Source: Sialis fuliginosa
Lineage: Eukaryota; Arthropoda; Insecta; Megaloptera; Sialidae
Direction of reading: 5' to 3'
Length of the DNA stretch: 64,000 bases
NCBI GenBank assembly: GCA_961205875.1
Contig: OY540811.1
Location: 19,647,248-19,711,247, forward strand
The notes beneath the pieces are model-generated. The model made no database searches and was not told the origin of the DNA. It saw nothing but the letters and a program-made list of their open reading frames with translations. The position numbers were made by a program, and so were the translations under genes. Positions 33,195 to 46,820 of this stretch are shown piece after piece. Within the stretch, counting starts at the first letter, position 1. Every line of letters begins with the position of its first letter.

Positions 33195-36100
33195 CTACAA
33201 TGTACCGCTGCCACTTGGGTTTGTTTGCCTGTGTCTTACAACATCATCCACTTGTATTAACTAAGAAAAGAAAATGTGCACGATTATAACTCCAGTCAAA
33301 TAATAATTTCTTTTTCCCTCACTTTCCCTTACCACATAATCTAAATTCCCTGACCAAATTTTTTTGAAAAAAATTTTTTTGCAAAAAAGAAGCAAGATTT
33401 CTTTATAATTCTTTTTTTTAATGTTTTGGACCTTTTGAGTGAGACCTAATGGACTGTTCTCCCATATTAATTAGTTTGAATGATTTAACAAATACTTTGC
33501 AAAATGCCATCAATAAGTCATCTGGTACAATATCTAACCACTCAAAAAAGTTCAAATAACCTTTATAATCCAACCAGTGTCCGGTAAAAAAGAACACTGT
33601 TTAGTCATTGTAACTAAATTTGTTTTGAACAAAACTAAAAGTAAAGAGAGTTCGAGTAAGTTCGAGATTTGAAATATTGAAAAAAGAGAAACACTAGTTG
33701 TGTATAATAATACAATATTATACAGTAGGTACTCTATTTGGTTATATAAATCCCTGAAATAAAATAAAAATTGGAAAAATCCCTGACATTCCAGAATTTT
33801 TAATAAAAAAAAGTGTATTTTTAATCTCGGCCACATGGAAAGGTAGACGATTCAAAATGAAAAATACTTTTTAGTGTTGCACTATGTTGTAATTGGTTCT
33901 TAATTTTGCTTAAATTGTACATCCAATTGTAAAGTTTTGTGTTATCTATTGTTCACAAATGCAAGTGAAATTGAAAAATCAAATAAATTGAAAAAAGTAT
34001 ACAAAACGGTACGTTAATACTCGACTTGCATTTGACAAATTATTAATACAATAAGTAGACTCTTTAACTTTCTGGTGATATTGCTCTAGATTAGTGTTTC
34101 TCAATCTTCTGTCACTCACAAACCACCTGAACATTTTTTTATCTGTCTCAGAACATCTAAATTATTTTGATTTTGTTAGGTTCCAAATTTATTATTTCTC
34201 TGATAGATAAAATGTATATAGCACTACCAAATTGAAAAACACCAGTCTAGACAATCAATATGTTTGAAATTTACACGCACCTTTTCAATGGGAATGAGCG
34301 AAAGTTCGCCTCCACCGCACTGTGGAGTAGGCAAAGGCACAGCAGAGGGACTGGATGCAGCCGCTTGTTTAGCAGCTTCACGAGCTCGCCTCTCTTTAAG
34401 TTTCAATGAGAATATAGCGACAGACCTAGCCCTCTTTACAAGACTTTGCTTCACGCGTGTTTTTTTGGCTGCAATTTCCTCTGAAATGTCCAAAATATAA
34501 CAATGTATTGTATTATTTTATAAACAACTTTAGACATACAGTAAATAATGAAATTGAAATTTACCTTTGGTCAAAGGTCTATCTTCACCTTCTTGACTCG
34601 ACACTGTATGACTGCTATCACTTAAAGTAGATTCAATTCGTGGTTTCACTCCCGTGATCGGTGCTTGTGTTGGTCGAGGAGTTGGAGGCCACAGGGGATT
34701 TGCACGCAGTAAATCTGAATCAGAACTCGACGCATCCTTAAAAAAACAAATCGTTTATAGATAAAATAACAAACAATGATTTCAAATAGCACATATTACG
34801 ACTTACTTTTGTTTACACTGAAAAATATCATAAAAACCAAAATATGTATAAAAACAAAACAAAACTTTCAGGAATCAATGCAAAAAAAAAATAACCAAAC
34901 GTGCATCTCAAAAATAAATAAATAAATAAACCAAATAAAAGTGCACACGATCACATGATGTTATTTCCATGTTTTAATTTTAAGTAAACCAAATTTTTCA
35001 TTAACATAAAAAAATTTGCCTTACTTAAAGTAAGTGTAAAGTTTCGAGTGATTTAAGTGGAAGTGGGGGGGGGGGGGATGAATGGATACAAAAACTCAAT
35101 CGAACCGAGGTGCGTTTAGGGTTTGTTTTTTCGTATAAAAACATATTATACTGCATTATTACAAATGCGGGTACCTTGGGGGTTATGCAGTCGGTGCTGC
35201 GGTGGAGCGGTTCTGTGTTTTCCGTCTTGAGTCTCCGAGCCCACTCAGCACCTCCGTGCGGTCCGATCGTCAGATGATGTTCCGCTTCTGCTTGCTGTTT
35301 TACTAGCTAAGATCAAGTATATTACAATATTCTACACATGTGACTACAACATGAACGTGATGCCATTTGTGTTCGGAAAGCAATAATTTTTTTTATTCAC
35401 TAAAAATACTTTTGAATTTTGATAGCGTTAATAAACAAGTAAGTTAGTAATATATTAACAATATTAATTTGTTGTATTCTTTATCGATTTTTATTCCATT
35501 TAATCACCAAAAATATATATCATGCATATTAAGTTGACTGACTATAAAATAAATAACTAGAAAATACAAACTTTATTTCATTATTTGAAAATTAAACTAA
35601 AAATAAGTCAGCTTAATATATATTATGCATTAGAAGCATATATAATTGATATACTTTAAATTCTAACTGTAAATCTAATTAATTGATTTCATCAATATTA
35701 TTCAGTGCTGTGTAGATATTTACAGTGAAAACCTATGTTTAATTTTCATGTGAATGTGTGCTTTTCTTTGCATTTTAACTAAAAGATGCCAATCATTACA
35801 ATTATAATGTATCTACATTAAAGTCAATTTATGTCAATTATGATGCCTGTTAATCAAATAATTTCAATTGAAGAAAGATCAATTATTTTTATTTCTAAAA
35901 ATTTTAAGAGAAATTTAGTTTATTTTATTTTAACTTCGTTCATACAGAACAGTTATTATCGTAGACTGGTTAAAGGTCTGCGATAGGTGGTATATAAAAA
36001 TAAAATATCTTTCTTAAATAATAATATCATATTAATTCAATCAAATTAAAATCTACAACACATCCAACACAACATCAAATTTTGCCACGAAGCATTTAAA

Positions 36101-39100
36101 CAAAACCAAACAATACTCACTTCTGCTGCATTTGTGACCCAATCTGTCGACTTTCTTGGCTTGAACGGAGGAATCTGTTTGATATCGTCAGCTGTTAATT
36201 TTTTCATGGACGCCGTCATCGACGTAGCACCGGGTGTGGTCGGATGTGATTTTGGAGGGGTGATTTCATGAACGGATTTCGGAGGGGTTGTTTCATGAAG
36301 GGATGTGTCTGAACCTTCAGTGCTCTTGTTTATTTCATCTGCGATTGTTGGTTCGCATATTATTTCGACCGATTCTTTTAGAGTGTGGCTCGGCGAAACT
36401 TGAAATCTTTAAAAGAATATACTAACTATAAATTCATGTAATTATATATAATTTTGAAGACATAAAGATGTTGAATTAAAGCTTATTTCACATTTGTTTT
36501 AAAATTACCTGCCAATCAACTGTGCCGATGGATCAGCTAACTGTTCAGGAGATGGTGTAGCTGTGGCTGTAAGTCTACCAGCTTCTCGTCGAGCCCATTC
36601 AAACTTAGCCATTTCGGTAGCCAACCAACTTGGTAGATCAGGGATTGCACAAGTTATGAGAAATCGGATACATAACATTATATGCTAAAAATTAAAACAA
36701 ATTGCTAAATGCTATCCATTTGTTTCAAATAATTTTAAATATACCTCTAGCGCAACAATTAAAAGAATTGTTTGTGTTGCTGTCATATCAGGAAACATTC
36801 TGTGGACTTGACCTGACAATCCTATTAACGCACAATTAACAAGTACCGCCATTAAACTCATGTATTCCATTGCACTCTAAAATGTTCGTATAAAAATAAA
36901 ACGGCTATACGTAAAGTTTATCAATAATGGAAAATTACCTGCCACGATCCTATGTTAGAAACCCTTTGTCCAAAGGGTCTCTGACATACATACGTTAGTT
37001 TAAAAGCATCACTTCTAATTTCAATAAAATTATTAATCATAGCGCAGAGAGCTGCTGGTGGAAATGCAGCTGAGAAAAGTACAACATAACCTAATTGTAT
37101 TACCATTTCTAAATGATCGTCAAAAGTCCCATCATACTGTAATAAATGTATAAATTGGTAAAATATTTTTCAGAAAATAATTTAAAAACTGCAAAATTTC
37201 AACTATTCTTCCAATTCTCTGTTAGACTTTTTTCTTTATTGATTAATATAATAGGTAAGTTATTTAAAATATAATACGTACCTTATACAATGTACTCTCA
37301 AGTTCAGCCTGACTAATACTTCTTTTAGATTTTTGTGCTGGATCAGCAGATTCTCCATTCTCTTCCACTTCATTTTGTTTTGTCTGAACTGTATCTCGTG
37401 TTACTGTCCCTGGGAGTTCTTTTCCTGTTGTTGGACTTAACGCACCCCACAAATCAAAACTTAACTTCGCTAACCTCATTTGTTCCAGCATATATGGTAA
37501 AGCAGATTCTTTTAAATTACCAATTACTTGTCTAGCTATCAAAAGAGCTGCCAGTTGCTGGAAGAAAACAAAGTGAAAAGGTTCCAATCAATTTGTATAT
37601 GACTTATACAGTTGAACTAACTTATTTAATGCATAATTAGTTATATATTACCTCCTTAAGTTTTTCTTGATCTTGAATATAGAATGCAATATAGAAGAGC
37701 GATAGAAATGAATTGACAAACTGGAACTAAAATTAAAAACATTTCAAAATCTTTATCTTCACATTAATTTGTTTCACCAAAGGTGAAACAAATTTATTTA
37801 CGTTACAATTAAATTATTCATTCCAATTAGCATAATTAAAAAATAATTTGCTTAGTTAAGTAATTTTTTACTTTTCAAACAAAAATCAAAAATATATTTT
37901 AATTAAAAAAATAATATCTTTGCTTCATATTTCCACTGATCACAAATAATGTATAATGATCGTATTGAAAAAAGACAACAAATGCTGAACAATGTAAGAA
38001 ATGTGAAGAGAAACAGGAACAGCGAAAGCTTAAACAATACAGTCATTCACATGCCACAATATATAGATAAGGTTAACATCCATAGATTAAATACAATTTA
38101 TATTATGTCATTATTGAAGAACAACCATTCGTATTATTTCATAAAGAAATAATAAACATCTAATTTCATACTGTCCGATGCATATTTCAAAAATTGAAAA
38201 GTATCAGATAAATTTACTTTATATAATTCAAAAAATCTACACACAAGAATTATTTACTAACTGATTGCGAGTATAAATTAATGAAAATCTGGAAAATTTA
38301 AATTTAAAACGAGTCAAAACGTTATTATACATTTGTTGACAAAATTAAATTATGACTTCTGAAAAAAGTCCACTATTTTTATTTTTCTAATTTTGATATA
38401 ATACTATTACAGGAAAATATTATGTCCGGTGTTAAAAAATATTGTTCAAAAAGAGGTCCCTAGACCGTATAAGTTTAAGAACCGTTGGTCTAAAGCAAAT
38501 TCTTTATAATACTGGACATCGGTTAAATATCCTCGAAAAAAACAAATGTTGAATATTTAATATGTACTTTTTAAACATTTTTGTATCTTCCATTTAAACA
38601 TCAATTTTCTAAGTGAACTTTTTTGACCTAAAGGACTAAGAAAATGATTAATTGTTGATTAAGAATACCAACAAGACATACACAAATTTTGAATAAGAGA
38701 TTTAATATATTACTTGTGTTGTTTAAATATTCCAGATTTTCAATATTAAACATTCTATTATTATTGAGACATTGAAATGTTTGAAAATCTGCATTCTGGA
38801 GCTTAAATGTCTGCATTTAATTTATGTGGGTGTTATAGGAGACAACTGATACAAACCAGAGCCACTTTTCCAATCAGATGGTTTTCATACTTGGTCTCTA
38901 GACGGTAATTCTCTGGCAGCGTGAGCATACATAAAGACTTGTTAGTGAAAAAATTAGCGAAGTTTATGTGGGCTCGCACAAAAATAAACTCAAAGGTAAT
39001 GCACGCTCATCGAAAAAAAGTTTGATTAGGATTCGAATATTTCTTCTGTTTATAATGTAATTGATATATTCGTATAAAATATTACATGCATAAAATTTGT

Positions 39101-42100
39101 ATATATTATATGTATATGTAGATAGGTATAGAATTGATTTTTTTTTAATTAGCACTGAAGCTATTATTAAAAGCAAATTAAGAAAATAGAATTTTTAATA
39201 AATATTCTATATATTAAATAATGATAGAAATAGAAAATAATTAACAACTTTGACTAATCATTTAAAATTTTATATAACTCAAATGAAACATTTGATTAGT
39301 CAAAATTTAAAACTACTATTTCTAAATATAAAACTGTTTAAATTAATTATATTTGAATCAGTAAAACATGCATATTCAAACGATGGGTATTTATAGTAAA
39401 TAAGATATGTATAATGTCTGTGATAAAAAGATCGTATTTAAAGCAATATTAAACAAACACATATGAAATATGAATCTATTAAATGTTAGGATTTATTTAA
39501 TACCAGACAAAATGTGTGCATGAGGCTTCAAGCAAAGGGTGCAAATTAAGAGTACAAGAAAAACATTTCTTTAGTATTTGAGCTTAATAATAATTCGTAC
39601 ATAAAATTTTAATATTTTAATCATTTAGATAAGAATGTTGTTTTCATACTCTTTAAAAAGATTTAACAAATAAAAACTCATCACTTGAAACCTCTCTGTT
39701 AAAAAAACACTAATTTATACTAATAGTATAATAAGAAAGGAAAAACCAAACTAACAAACCTTTAAAATATGTTCACTACTTTCGAATACCTCGATAAAAG
39801 AAAAAAGTTAAAATAAAAAAAGGACGCCAACTAACCTCTGTCATTCAACCAGACGGCAACCTTGTAGTACGCTTCATCCATGACTGTTATAACGACTGCG
39901 AGCAGTATTTTGGGAACGTATGACAGGCACATCGGAAATCCTCTAGCCTGCAATTTCGAGTCCCACCAATCCTGTATCTGGAACGATACTATCATGACGA
40001 GAAACACTGCGGCAAGGCAAAGCCCTATGACGGGCACGGTGACACAGTATCTGAACACGTGTCGCTTCCACGTCGGATACCAAGGCTCTAGTCGGCCCGT
40101 TACTAGACTTTTTTGTAATGGTCCCTGCAAAAATCATAGTAACATTATTCAACTAGAAATTTTTTTTAAATACAATAAATTAAAATGGACCAGCTCAAAA
40201 CATTTTTGACTCTCAAAATGTATTCCTTTATTTGTAAAAAATTGAAGAATGTACTTTATATCTCAATTTAACTTTTATTAAAATTAAATTTCCAACAAAA
40301 ATATAAAAACATGCAGTTTATAGATATACCGTAAACAATGGTCGAGGTTCTGCCAGAAGATCATTACGTTGATCCAGAGTTCCCCATCTGAATGCTAACT
40401 CGGCAGAATACCTTTTCCATGCTTGTAAATAAGTGGTGGCCCAAACAACATTGAAAATAGAAAACAAAACATATATAGCATCATTTAACCGTTCGTGTCT
40501 TCCAGTACAGCATAACTATAAATAAAAACAAAAAACGTATTGTATCATGTATAAAATATTTATATTCACAAAAAAGAACTACATTAAAATAACAACATCG
40601 GTAGAAAGTGTGGAACTAACAAAAAAAAAAAATTGTAATATTACCCAAAATATAAATCCTACAACTGCTGGTATAGATAACGCAGTTGTATAATGGCCTA
40701 ACCAAGCAAAATACATTGAAATTTTTACTCCAAAGTAATCACATATTTGATCTACAAAGAAAAAACATTAATAACGACTATTGTTAACACTACTAGATCT
40801 ATGTAACACATATTTGAAGATCAAACACTGAAAATACATTAAAAACAATATAAACATTTAAAATCAATATTCAAGATATTTAAACGTACCTAACGGTTGG
40901 CATTTAAGAACATCACGTACCCATGTTGTTTGTAACTCTTCTAAAACTTTGCCTTCGTGTAAAGGAAAAACTTGAGAAATTATTCCAGTTGATAAACATT
41001 TTGGTACTACAATGCAAAATAATACGTTCAACAAATAACTTATATTAGTAAGTATAAATTTGTTAATAAATATATTTTAAATATAAGATATGATAAGATC
41101 ATATAAGATGTAATGTAATGCATTTAACATAATATACTAAATGCATTATACTATTATATCTTAAGTTTAAAATAAATAATCAATACGTTAGATTGCTGAT
41201 TGCTGGATAAGAAAGAATAAAACAGTTTACATGTTCTCAATAAAACTTTACATAGATAACAGTGATCAATAAGATATAAATAACAAAATAAACATGTCAA
41301 ATGATTGTATTGTATTTCAATTTATGATTTATAAAAACACCATCACATTAGTTTGCCTAATAACTGTACTATTGATTCATTATTAAAACTTCATCACTAT
41401 AACTTAATTATATTATTAGTTCATTAATGAACAAATAAATAATCAAAACTCACCAATAGGTTGTCCTTCAAGAAGATTTAATCCTTGTAAAGTGTCAGTT
41501 TCAGTCGCCCGTATACTTTGTAATAAACGTAAAACTAACCACTGACGTTCTTGAGTCATAAAAAATGTCCCCTCATTACTGACTCCCTCAAAACTATGAG
41601 CTTCCTTTAACGTAAACTCTTTCAACCCTCCACCTCGACTTTGTTTAAGAGATTTTGGTAAATGGTACTCATCAGCAGCCTTTAATAATCTAAAATTAAA
41701 TAAATTTAAGGTTAAAATAAGATAATGGATGCTGTGGAGAAGATTGAATTTTTGTTTTAAACCATGTCAATCTCAAGCTTTGTCACAGAAGATTAGGGTC
41801 TGCAGAGATTGTCCTATCCAAGTACAGTTAATTAAATCCTTTAAATACCTCACTCAAGTCAAATTTAGCAATATTGATTACATATTTTAAAATGATAATG
41901 TTATACTCACATTGAAAAAGGAGCAGTCAAATAAAATGCAGTACTGTGAGTAGACGCATGATGTCTAACATGTACAGTCAAACCTGGCGACTGTCTAAAT
42001 CTTGCTAATAACCAAAGTAAAACAGAATCTTGTGCACCTGGAGGAAATGTCATTACAACATCACAGTGAGGAGTTGCTACTCTCTGCAACCATAGTCTTC

Positions 42101-42394
42101 GTGGGGCCATAAAATGACCGGCGCAAGGAATTTTTCGCCGCAACAATCGAGATGCTAATAAAAATATTTATATAAATATATAGACATCAAAAAAACTACA
42201 AAGCTAAAAGAAAATAACAAAATAAATCATTACATACTAAAAAATCGTTAATTTTACGAACCATTTTCTAATGTTTCTTTAGCGCAAGAAACAACTTTTC
42301 GCCGTCGAAATTTCGATTCTTCTAATTGTTGATTATCGTCAACTTTCTCCGATTGAACTTGAGCGTCAGTTTCTGAATTCGTTTGTGAATCCAT
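33195..42394 (-). CDS. ANO8: Anoctamin-8 (TMEM16 family), 18 coding exons, complete
   Basis: Coding exons in order: 42394-42262, 42154-41911, 41689-41454, 41006-40890, 40751-40645, 40515-40330, 40124-39836, 38912-38857, 37726-37652, 37557-37282, 37136-36939, 36876-36745, 36684-36509, 36406-36121, 35306-35175, 34736-34565, 34480-34281, 33260-33195. All junctions are GT-AG and in frame; 1,026 aa. The cytosolic N-terminus has HCDVVMTFP, LLWLLARFRQ and VRHHAS (about 75-115), then FFMTQERQWLVLR (about 180) and GIISQVFPLHE (about 212). Membrane segments run from YFAWLGHY (about 252) to AIPDLPSWLA (about 700), including the Ca-binding-region motif NNFIEIRSDAFKL and RPFGQRV. These order and match ANO8 rather than other anoctamins. 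Human ANO8 tethers ER to plasma membrane and organises Ca2+ signalling. The tail is Ser/Pro-rich, then Lys/Arg/Ala-rich; the last exon encodes only 21 residues. Exon 8 is 56 nt with a weak donor (GTTTGT). Confidence 0.93.
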
Positions 42395-43223
42395 ATTATT
42401 ACAAACACTGAAATCACAGATTAATGAAATGCACTGTTAAATCGATGTAATATAATCACAAATGAAAAAATTGACAAAATGGTTACGCCTACACGTTTGA
42501 CGCCATTTCAACTTTTCTCTATCTGTCAAACAATTGTTATTTCTTCTTCTTTTTAGGATGTTTGCATCGTTTGCATTATTCAAAATAAGTACATAGGTAT
42601 ATTTTTAAATGATGTACTTATTATTCTTTTTTCAAAGTTGAGATGTTAATTCTGTGGTTGAAAAGGATAATTATCTTTGATTATTATCATGATAAATATT
42701 CATTAATAATTATGTAGGTATCTGGTATCTTGATAAAATACTATTCAAAAATATTTGTAAGCATTATGATGGTCTCAGGGAAGATTTTTGTATCAGTCCC
42801 ACAGGATAAGGACACTTCATCTGATGGTGATAAGGATATTCCCCTAAAGCCCCTAATTAATCTAATTCAAAATTAAGTTTTCAAAAGTAAATAAAACTTT
42901 TTTCTAAATTATTTTGTTGATATTTTTCGTTATTTTATAACAATTATTTGCTTAATTCCATGAATCACACCCGATGTGGGATGTAATTCCCAATCGGATA
43001 AATTAATTAAATATTCAATAATTATTGAAGATTATAATTATCTTAATTAATAATTTCTAATCCTGATTTTTTTAACAAAATTACTAAAATAATAATAAAA
43101 TATACAATCATATTTATTGAACTTATCAACTATGTATATTGTTTTAAAATTTTTATATTTACAAAAGAATTATAGAATATACACAAAATATAACATATTT
43201 AAAAAAATATATATTACGTAAAA
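42395..43223. other. Intergenic region: ANO8 upstream and SLX4 3' UTR
   Basis: About 830 bp between the ANO8 start and the SLX4 stop, same strand. The stretch next to ANO8 (about 42,470-42,560) has modest CpG content and may hold its promoter. No other gene is seen. Confidence 0.5.
43113..43118 (-). terminator. Polyadenylation signal of SLX4
   Basis: AATAAA on the minus strand about 106 nt after the SLX4 stop codon, the first such signal downstream. Confidence 0.55.
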
Positions 43224-46200
43224 TCATTTTTGAGAATTTGCTTTTTTATTATTCATTTTATTATTTCTATGAGAATTCTGATTCGTTCTGATTGTAATAC
43301 ATCTCTTATCAAAAAATTTAATGATATCCTAAAACAAAAATTAAACAATTTATTATATTGGCCAGGTACATTCAGTAATAAATTTACCTCTGAATGATAT
43401 TTAAATCCCATTTTTTTAAATTCACTATAAATTTCTTCAAACTGTAATGGTTCATAACGTAAAAGTTTTAGTCTGATTTCAGGATTATTAGCCACATAAT
43501 TATACCATGCAATGTGAAAGGGTAAACTACAGGAAGACATTTTTACTAACTGCTTTCTTTCAAGTATTATATCATTTTCTGAATCGCTGAAAATATGTTC
43601 AAATAATAAATTTTGTAATAAATGTAGTTACCTAAATAATATTTACTTTTTAGAAATTAAATCACCAACTATAGAACATATTTCTTTATTTATTTCAATT
43701 TCTTTATTCACATCGTTGCTAGAAATTGTTCTTCGTTTTTTAAATTGTTCCGTAATTTCTTCAATTTCGGAATCATTTTCAATCATAGGGTGAGTTTTGT
43801 TATATACAAATTTTAACATTTCTATAGCTGAAAAATATAGTTAGTTTTGTATTTATTACACAATTTAGTTAATTTTAATTAAAATATACATACCTTTTCG
43901 TTTTTTTAAGCACTTGACTCCAAATTTATTTAATTCTTTATTTCTTTGGGGTGTGTCCATAGAATCATAATCTGGCATGGGTGTTACATCTTGTACATTG
44001 ATAACAACTTCATTCGCAGGCGTGTTAATATCTATTAACTTTGTAGATACTGGCGTTTTCTTATTTTGTTCATTACACAAATAAGGAAAAGTTTCATCAT
44101 CTTTAGGTAATTCATTCATTTCGTTATTAACAATACTTTCATTTGTTGAATCATCGCATAATACAATATCATTATTTTTTGTTGTTTTCTCGCTATATTC
44201 TGATCTTTCAAAAAAATATTCACGTTCCATATAATAATTATCTTGAAAGCTAATTTGATTAACTAAATAATCATTGTTACATTGTTCTTCAATATTTTCT
44301 GGACTTTTATAATCTAAAGATACATTATTTATTTCTTCTTCTGGGCCACTTTTATCTTCCTTATCGCTATTGTCTATATCGTTTATGTCATATGTGCTGC
44401 AATATTTCAATTCATCATCATTGATAATGCAAACACTAGACTGGCTTAAATTGTCATCTGATTCAGATTCGATTTCAATGCTATTTGTTTTTTTTGATAT
44501 ATCGCAAAATGAAAAACTACGTTTAACAGGATGATTAATATTTTCCACATTACTAATATCAAGCAATGACAATGAATTTTTGTTTTCAATTGAAAGCAAA
44601 TTATAATTTTCAATTATATTTTCATCGTCTTTTTTATGGAATTTATTATTATCGAGGCAATCTAAAAACGACAAACTTTTTCTAACAGATTTATTAGACT
44701 TGTTTTCATTTTCACATTGAAATGATTTTGATCTTCTATTAAAATTATTTTTACCAATGTTGAAGTATGGTAAATCAAAACTATCATTGCTATCATTGTT
44801 AATATCATTCTCTTTTATTGATAGTTTTTCTGTTTTATCGCTAAATACTGACTCGTTTGAAGATTGTGTTAAATCTAAGACTTTAGAATCAGTGCTGTGG
44901 TGACTCTGTGTAAGATCTACAGTTTCATTTATGAGTATTTGAGATGAAATTGATAACTGAGGATTTATCGTTTCATCAATATCTGAAAATAGATCTGGCG
45001 TTTTTGATCTAGATTGAACATAAACTTGATTATAAGAATCTGATAAAGATTTTCTATCAACCGAAGATTTTGTTTCATTTTTTTCAGGTGTCAGTAATGA
45101 TATACTTTGATTTGATTCATCAATATTATAAGACATTTTATCACTTTTTTCGTCTTCACTAAATTGATTTACATTAATTTCAGTTTCATCTATACATAAA
45201 TTATTTTTATATAAAATCTGATTTTCAGTATGATGGAGAGAAGAATTATTATCTTCAATTAAAGTATTATTTTTAAGTAAATCAAAGTTTATAATAGGAA
45301 TACTGGCTTCTATTTCAGTTGTGTTACAGTTTTCTTGTGTATCAATCACGACTGTAGATTTATCTTTGTTTTTTACTGTTTCTTTACTTATTCTTACTTG
45401 TTTTGGTGGAGTAACTTCTCGTCCTAATATTTTACCCCAATCTTTAAGTAAACTACCGGGTTTACTTGTACTTTCTGCTACTAAATTAGAAGTATAAAAT
45501 ATTGATGTATCATTTGTTTCAAATAATAATTTACTTTTATCAAATATAAAACTTTTATTGCAATAACACGATTCTAAAAAATCACCTTTGATAATTATAT
45601 TAAATTCGTTATAAAAAATATTCTGGACTTTATTATCAATTGTATATTCATCTAATATCATAGATATTTTCTCAGAAATAATTCTGTTACGATCTTCATC
45701 TGTGCGTTTAAACAATGTAGGAACTAAATTTCCAAATAAATTGTTTTTATTCCGTCTGGGTTTCTAAAAAAATTTATATAATTTCAATCATCGAAAGTAT
45801 TTCAATTGATAAGAGAACATCTATTAATTATGTAAGGCTAAGAGGGTTTTTTCTTTCTTATTAATTACTTTAAAATACATATTAAATCAAACAAAACATT
45901 TTATATACTATAAAAAATTATATGTACTTTTCACTTATCTAAGTTGCTAGGAATTCTGATTTTTTTATTATTATTGGAATTAAGTATAGTGAAAAAAGTT
46001 TATTGTATACATTGTTACACATAACTTACGTAAAGAAAAATTGGGTGCAGCTTATTTAAATCTTGTGAAAAAGAGGGGAGTGTTCAAAAATTGTTAAGTT
46101 AATAATGGACGCTCTCTAATTGTGTTCAAATATACCTGTATTGGTGCTTCAAATTCATAACCACCTATTCTTTGTTTATTTGTTTTGAATCCAAATTGCT

Positions 46201-46820
46201 CTAATGTTTTTCTTGTACGTGTTAGTCTTTCTTGAGTGTTCGGATAAATATCATTTGATGATTCTCCTAAATCTGAATTCTCAAACTGTTGTACAGACCT
46301 TGATAATGCAATCGCTAACTCTAAATGCTCATTGTTTACATCAGATGTATTATAATTAAAATTATTTAATTGTTGCGTGTTTTTTCTCACAACCTTTTTA
46401 TTATTTGAATTATTTTTTATAAAAATATTTTCAAATTTTATATCATTTTTTGGTGACTGAAAATCATCTGAATCATTTATATTTATATCCACCTTGATTT
46501 TATTTTTCAATTCAGTTTTTTCATCAGTTTTAGTTTCTTCTAATGTAACTTCTATTTCATCTTTAGTCTCATTAGTTTCTATTCTGTTTTCGTAATTGGA
46601 AGAAAAGTAATGTGATATAGTGTACGGTCTTTTCAGTTGCCTGAATTAAAAACAAAAATATTAAAAAAACATTTTTATTATCAATTTACATTGTACTTTA
46701 ATGCATTATAGGTATTTACACAAATACAATTTGTACATCGAAAGAAATTTAAACTAACCTATTAGTCTTATTTGAATTATTACTACGAAGCTTTAATTTA
46801 GAGACTTTTTTCTTTTCCAT
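43224..46820 (-). CDS. SLX4: SLX4-like structure-specific endonuclease scaffold (MUS312 homologue)
   Basis: Exons: 46820-46759, 46640-46136, 45763-43894, 43827-43647, 43586-43388, 43328-43224; all junctions GT-AG and in frame, 973 aa. Identification rests on a SAP domain at about 785-830 spanning exons 3-4 (TPMPDYDSMDTPQRNKELNK, FGVKCLKKRK), which in SLX4 binds MUS81, and on the C-terminal SLX1-binding domain at about 895-950 (NPEIRLKLLRYEPLQFEEIY ... FFDKRCITIRT). A HLELAIALSRSVQQ helix lies at about 126-139, followed by EAPIQKPRRNKNNL across the exon 2/3 junction. The middle of exon 3 (about 250-770) is Asn/Ser/Asp/Glu-rich and probably disordered. I see no C2HC UBZ fingers, as in other insect proteins. 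SLX4 holds SLX1, XPF-ERCC1 and MUS81 in junction resolution and crosslink repair. Its ATG follows directly after the stop of the upstream 98-codon frame. Confidence 0.88.

Noticed and set aside
33552..33836. 94-codon minus-strand frame in ANO8 intron 17
   Set aside because: Phe/Leu-rich low-complexity translation lying wholly in the intron between exons 17 and 18; no evidence for a nested gene.
39880..40209. Plus-strand frame over ANO8 exon 7
   Set aside because: Antisense shadow of a conserved coding exon.
43865..45715. A separate 616-aa gene starting inside SLX4 exon 3
   Set aside because: The apparent start is TTG, the frame continues upstream to a good acceptor at 45,763, and it joins in frame to exon 2; it also runs past the real donor at 43,894.
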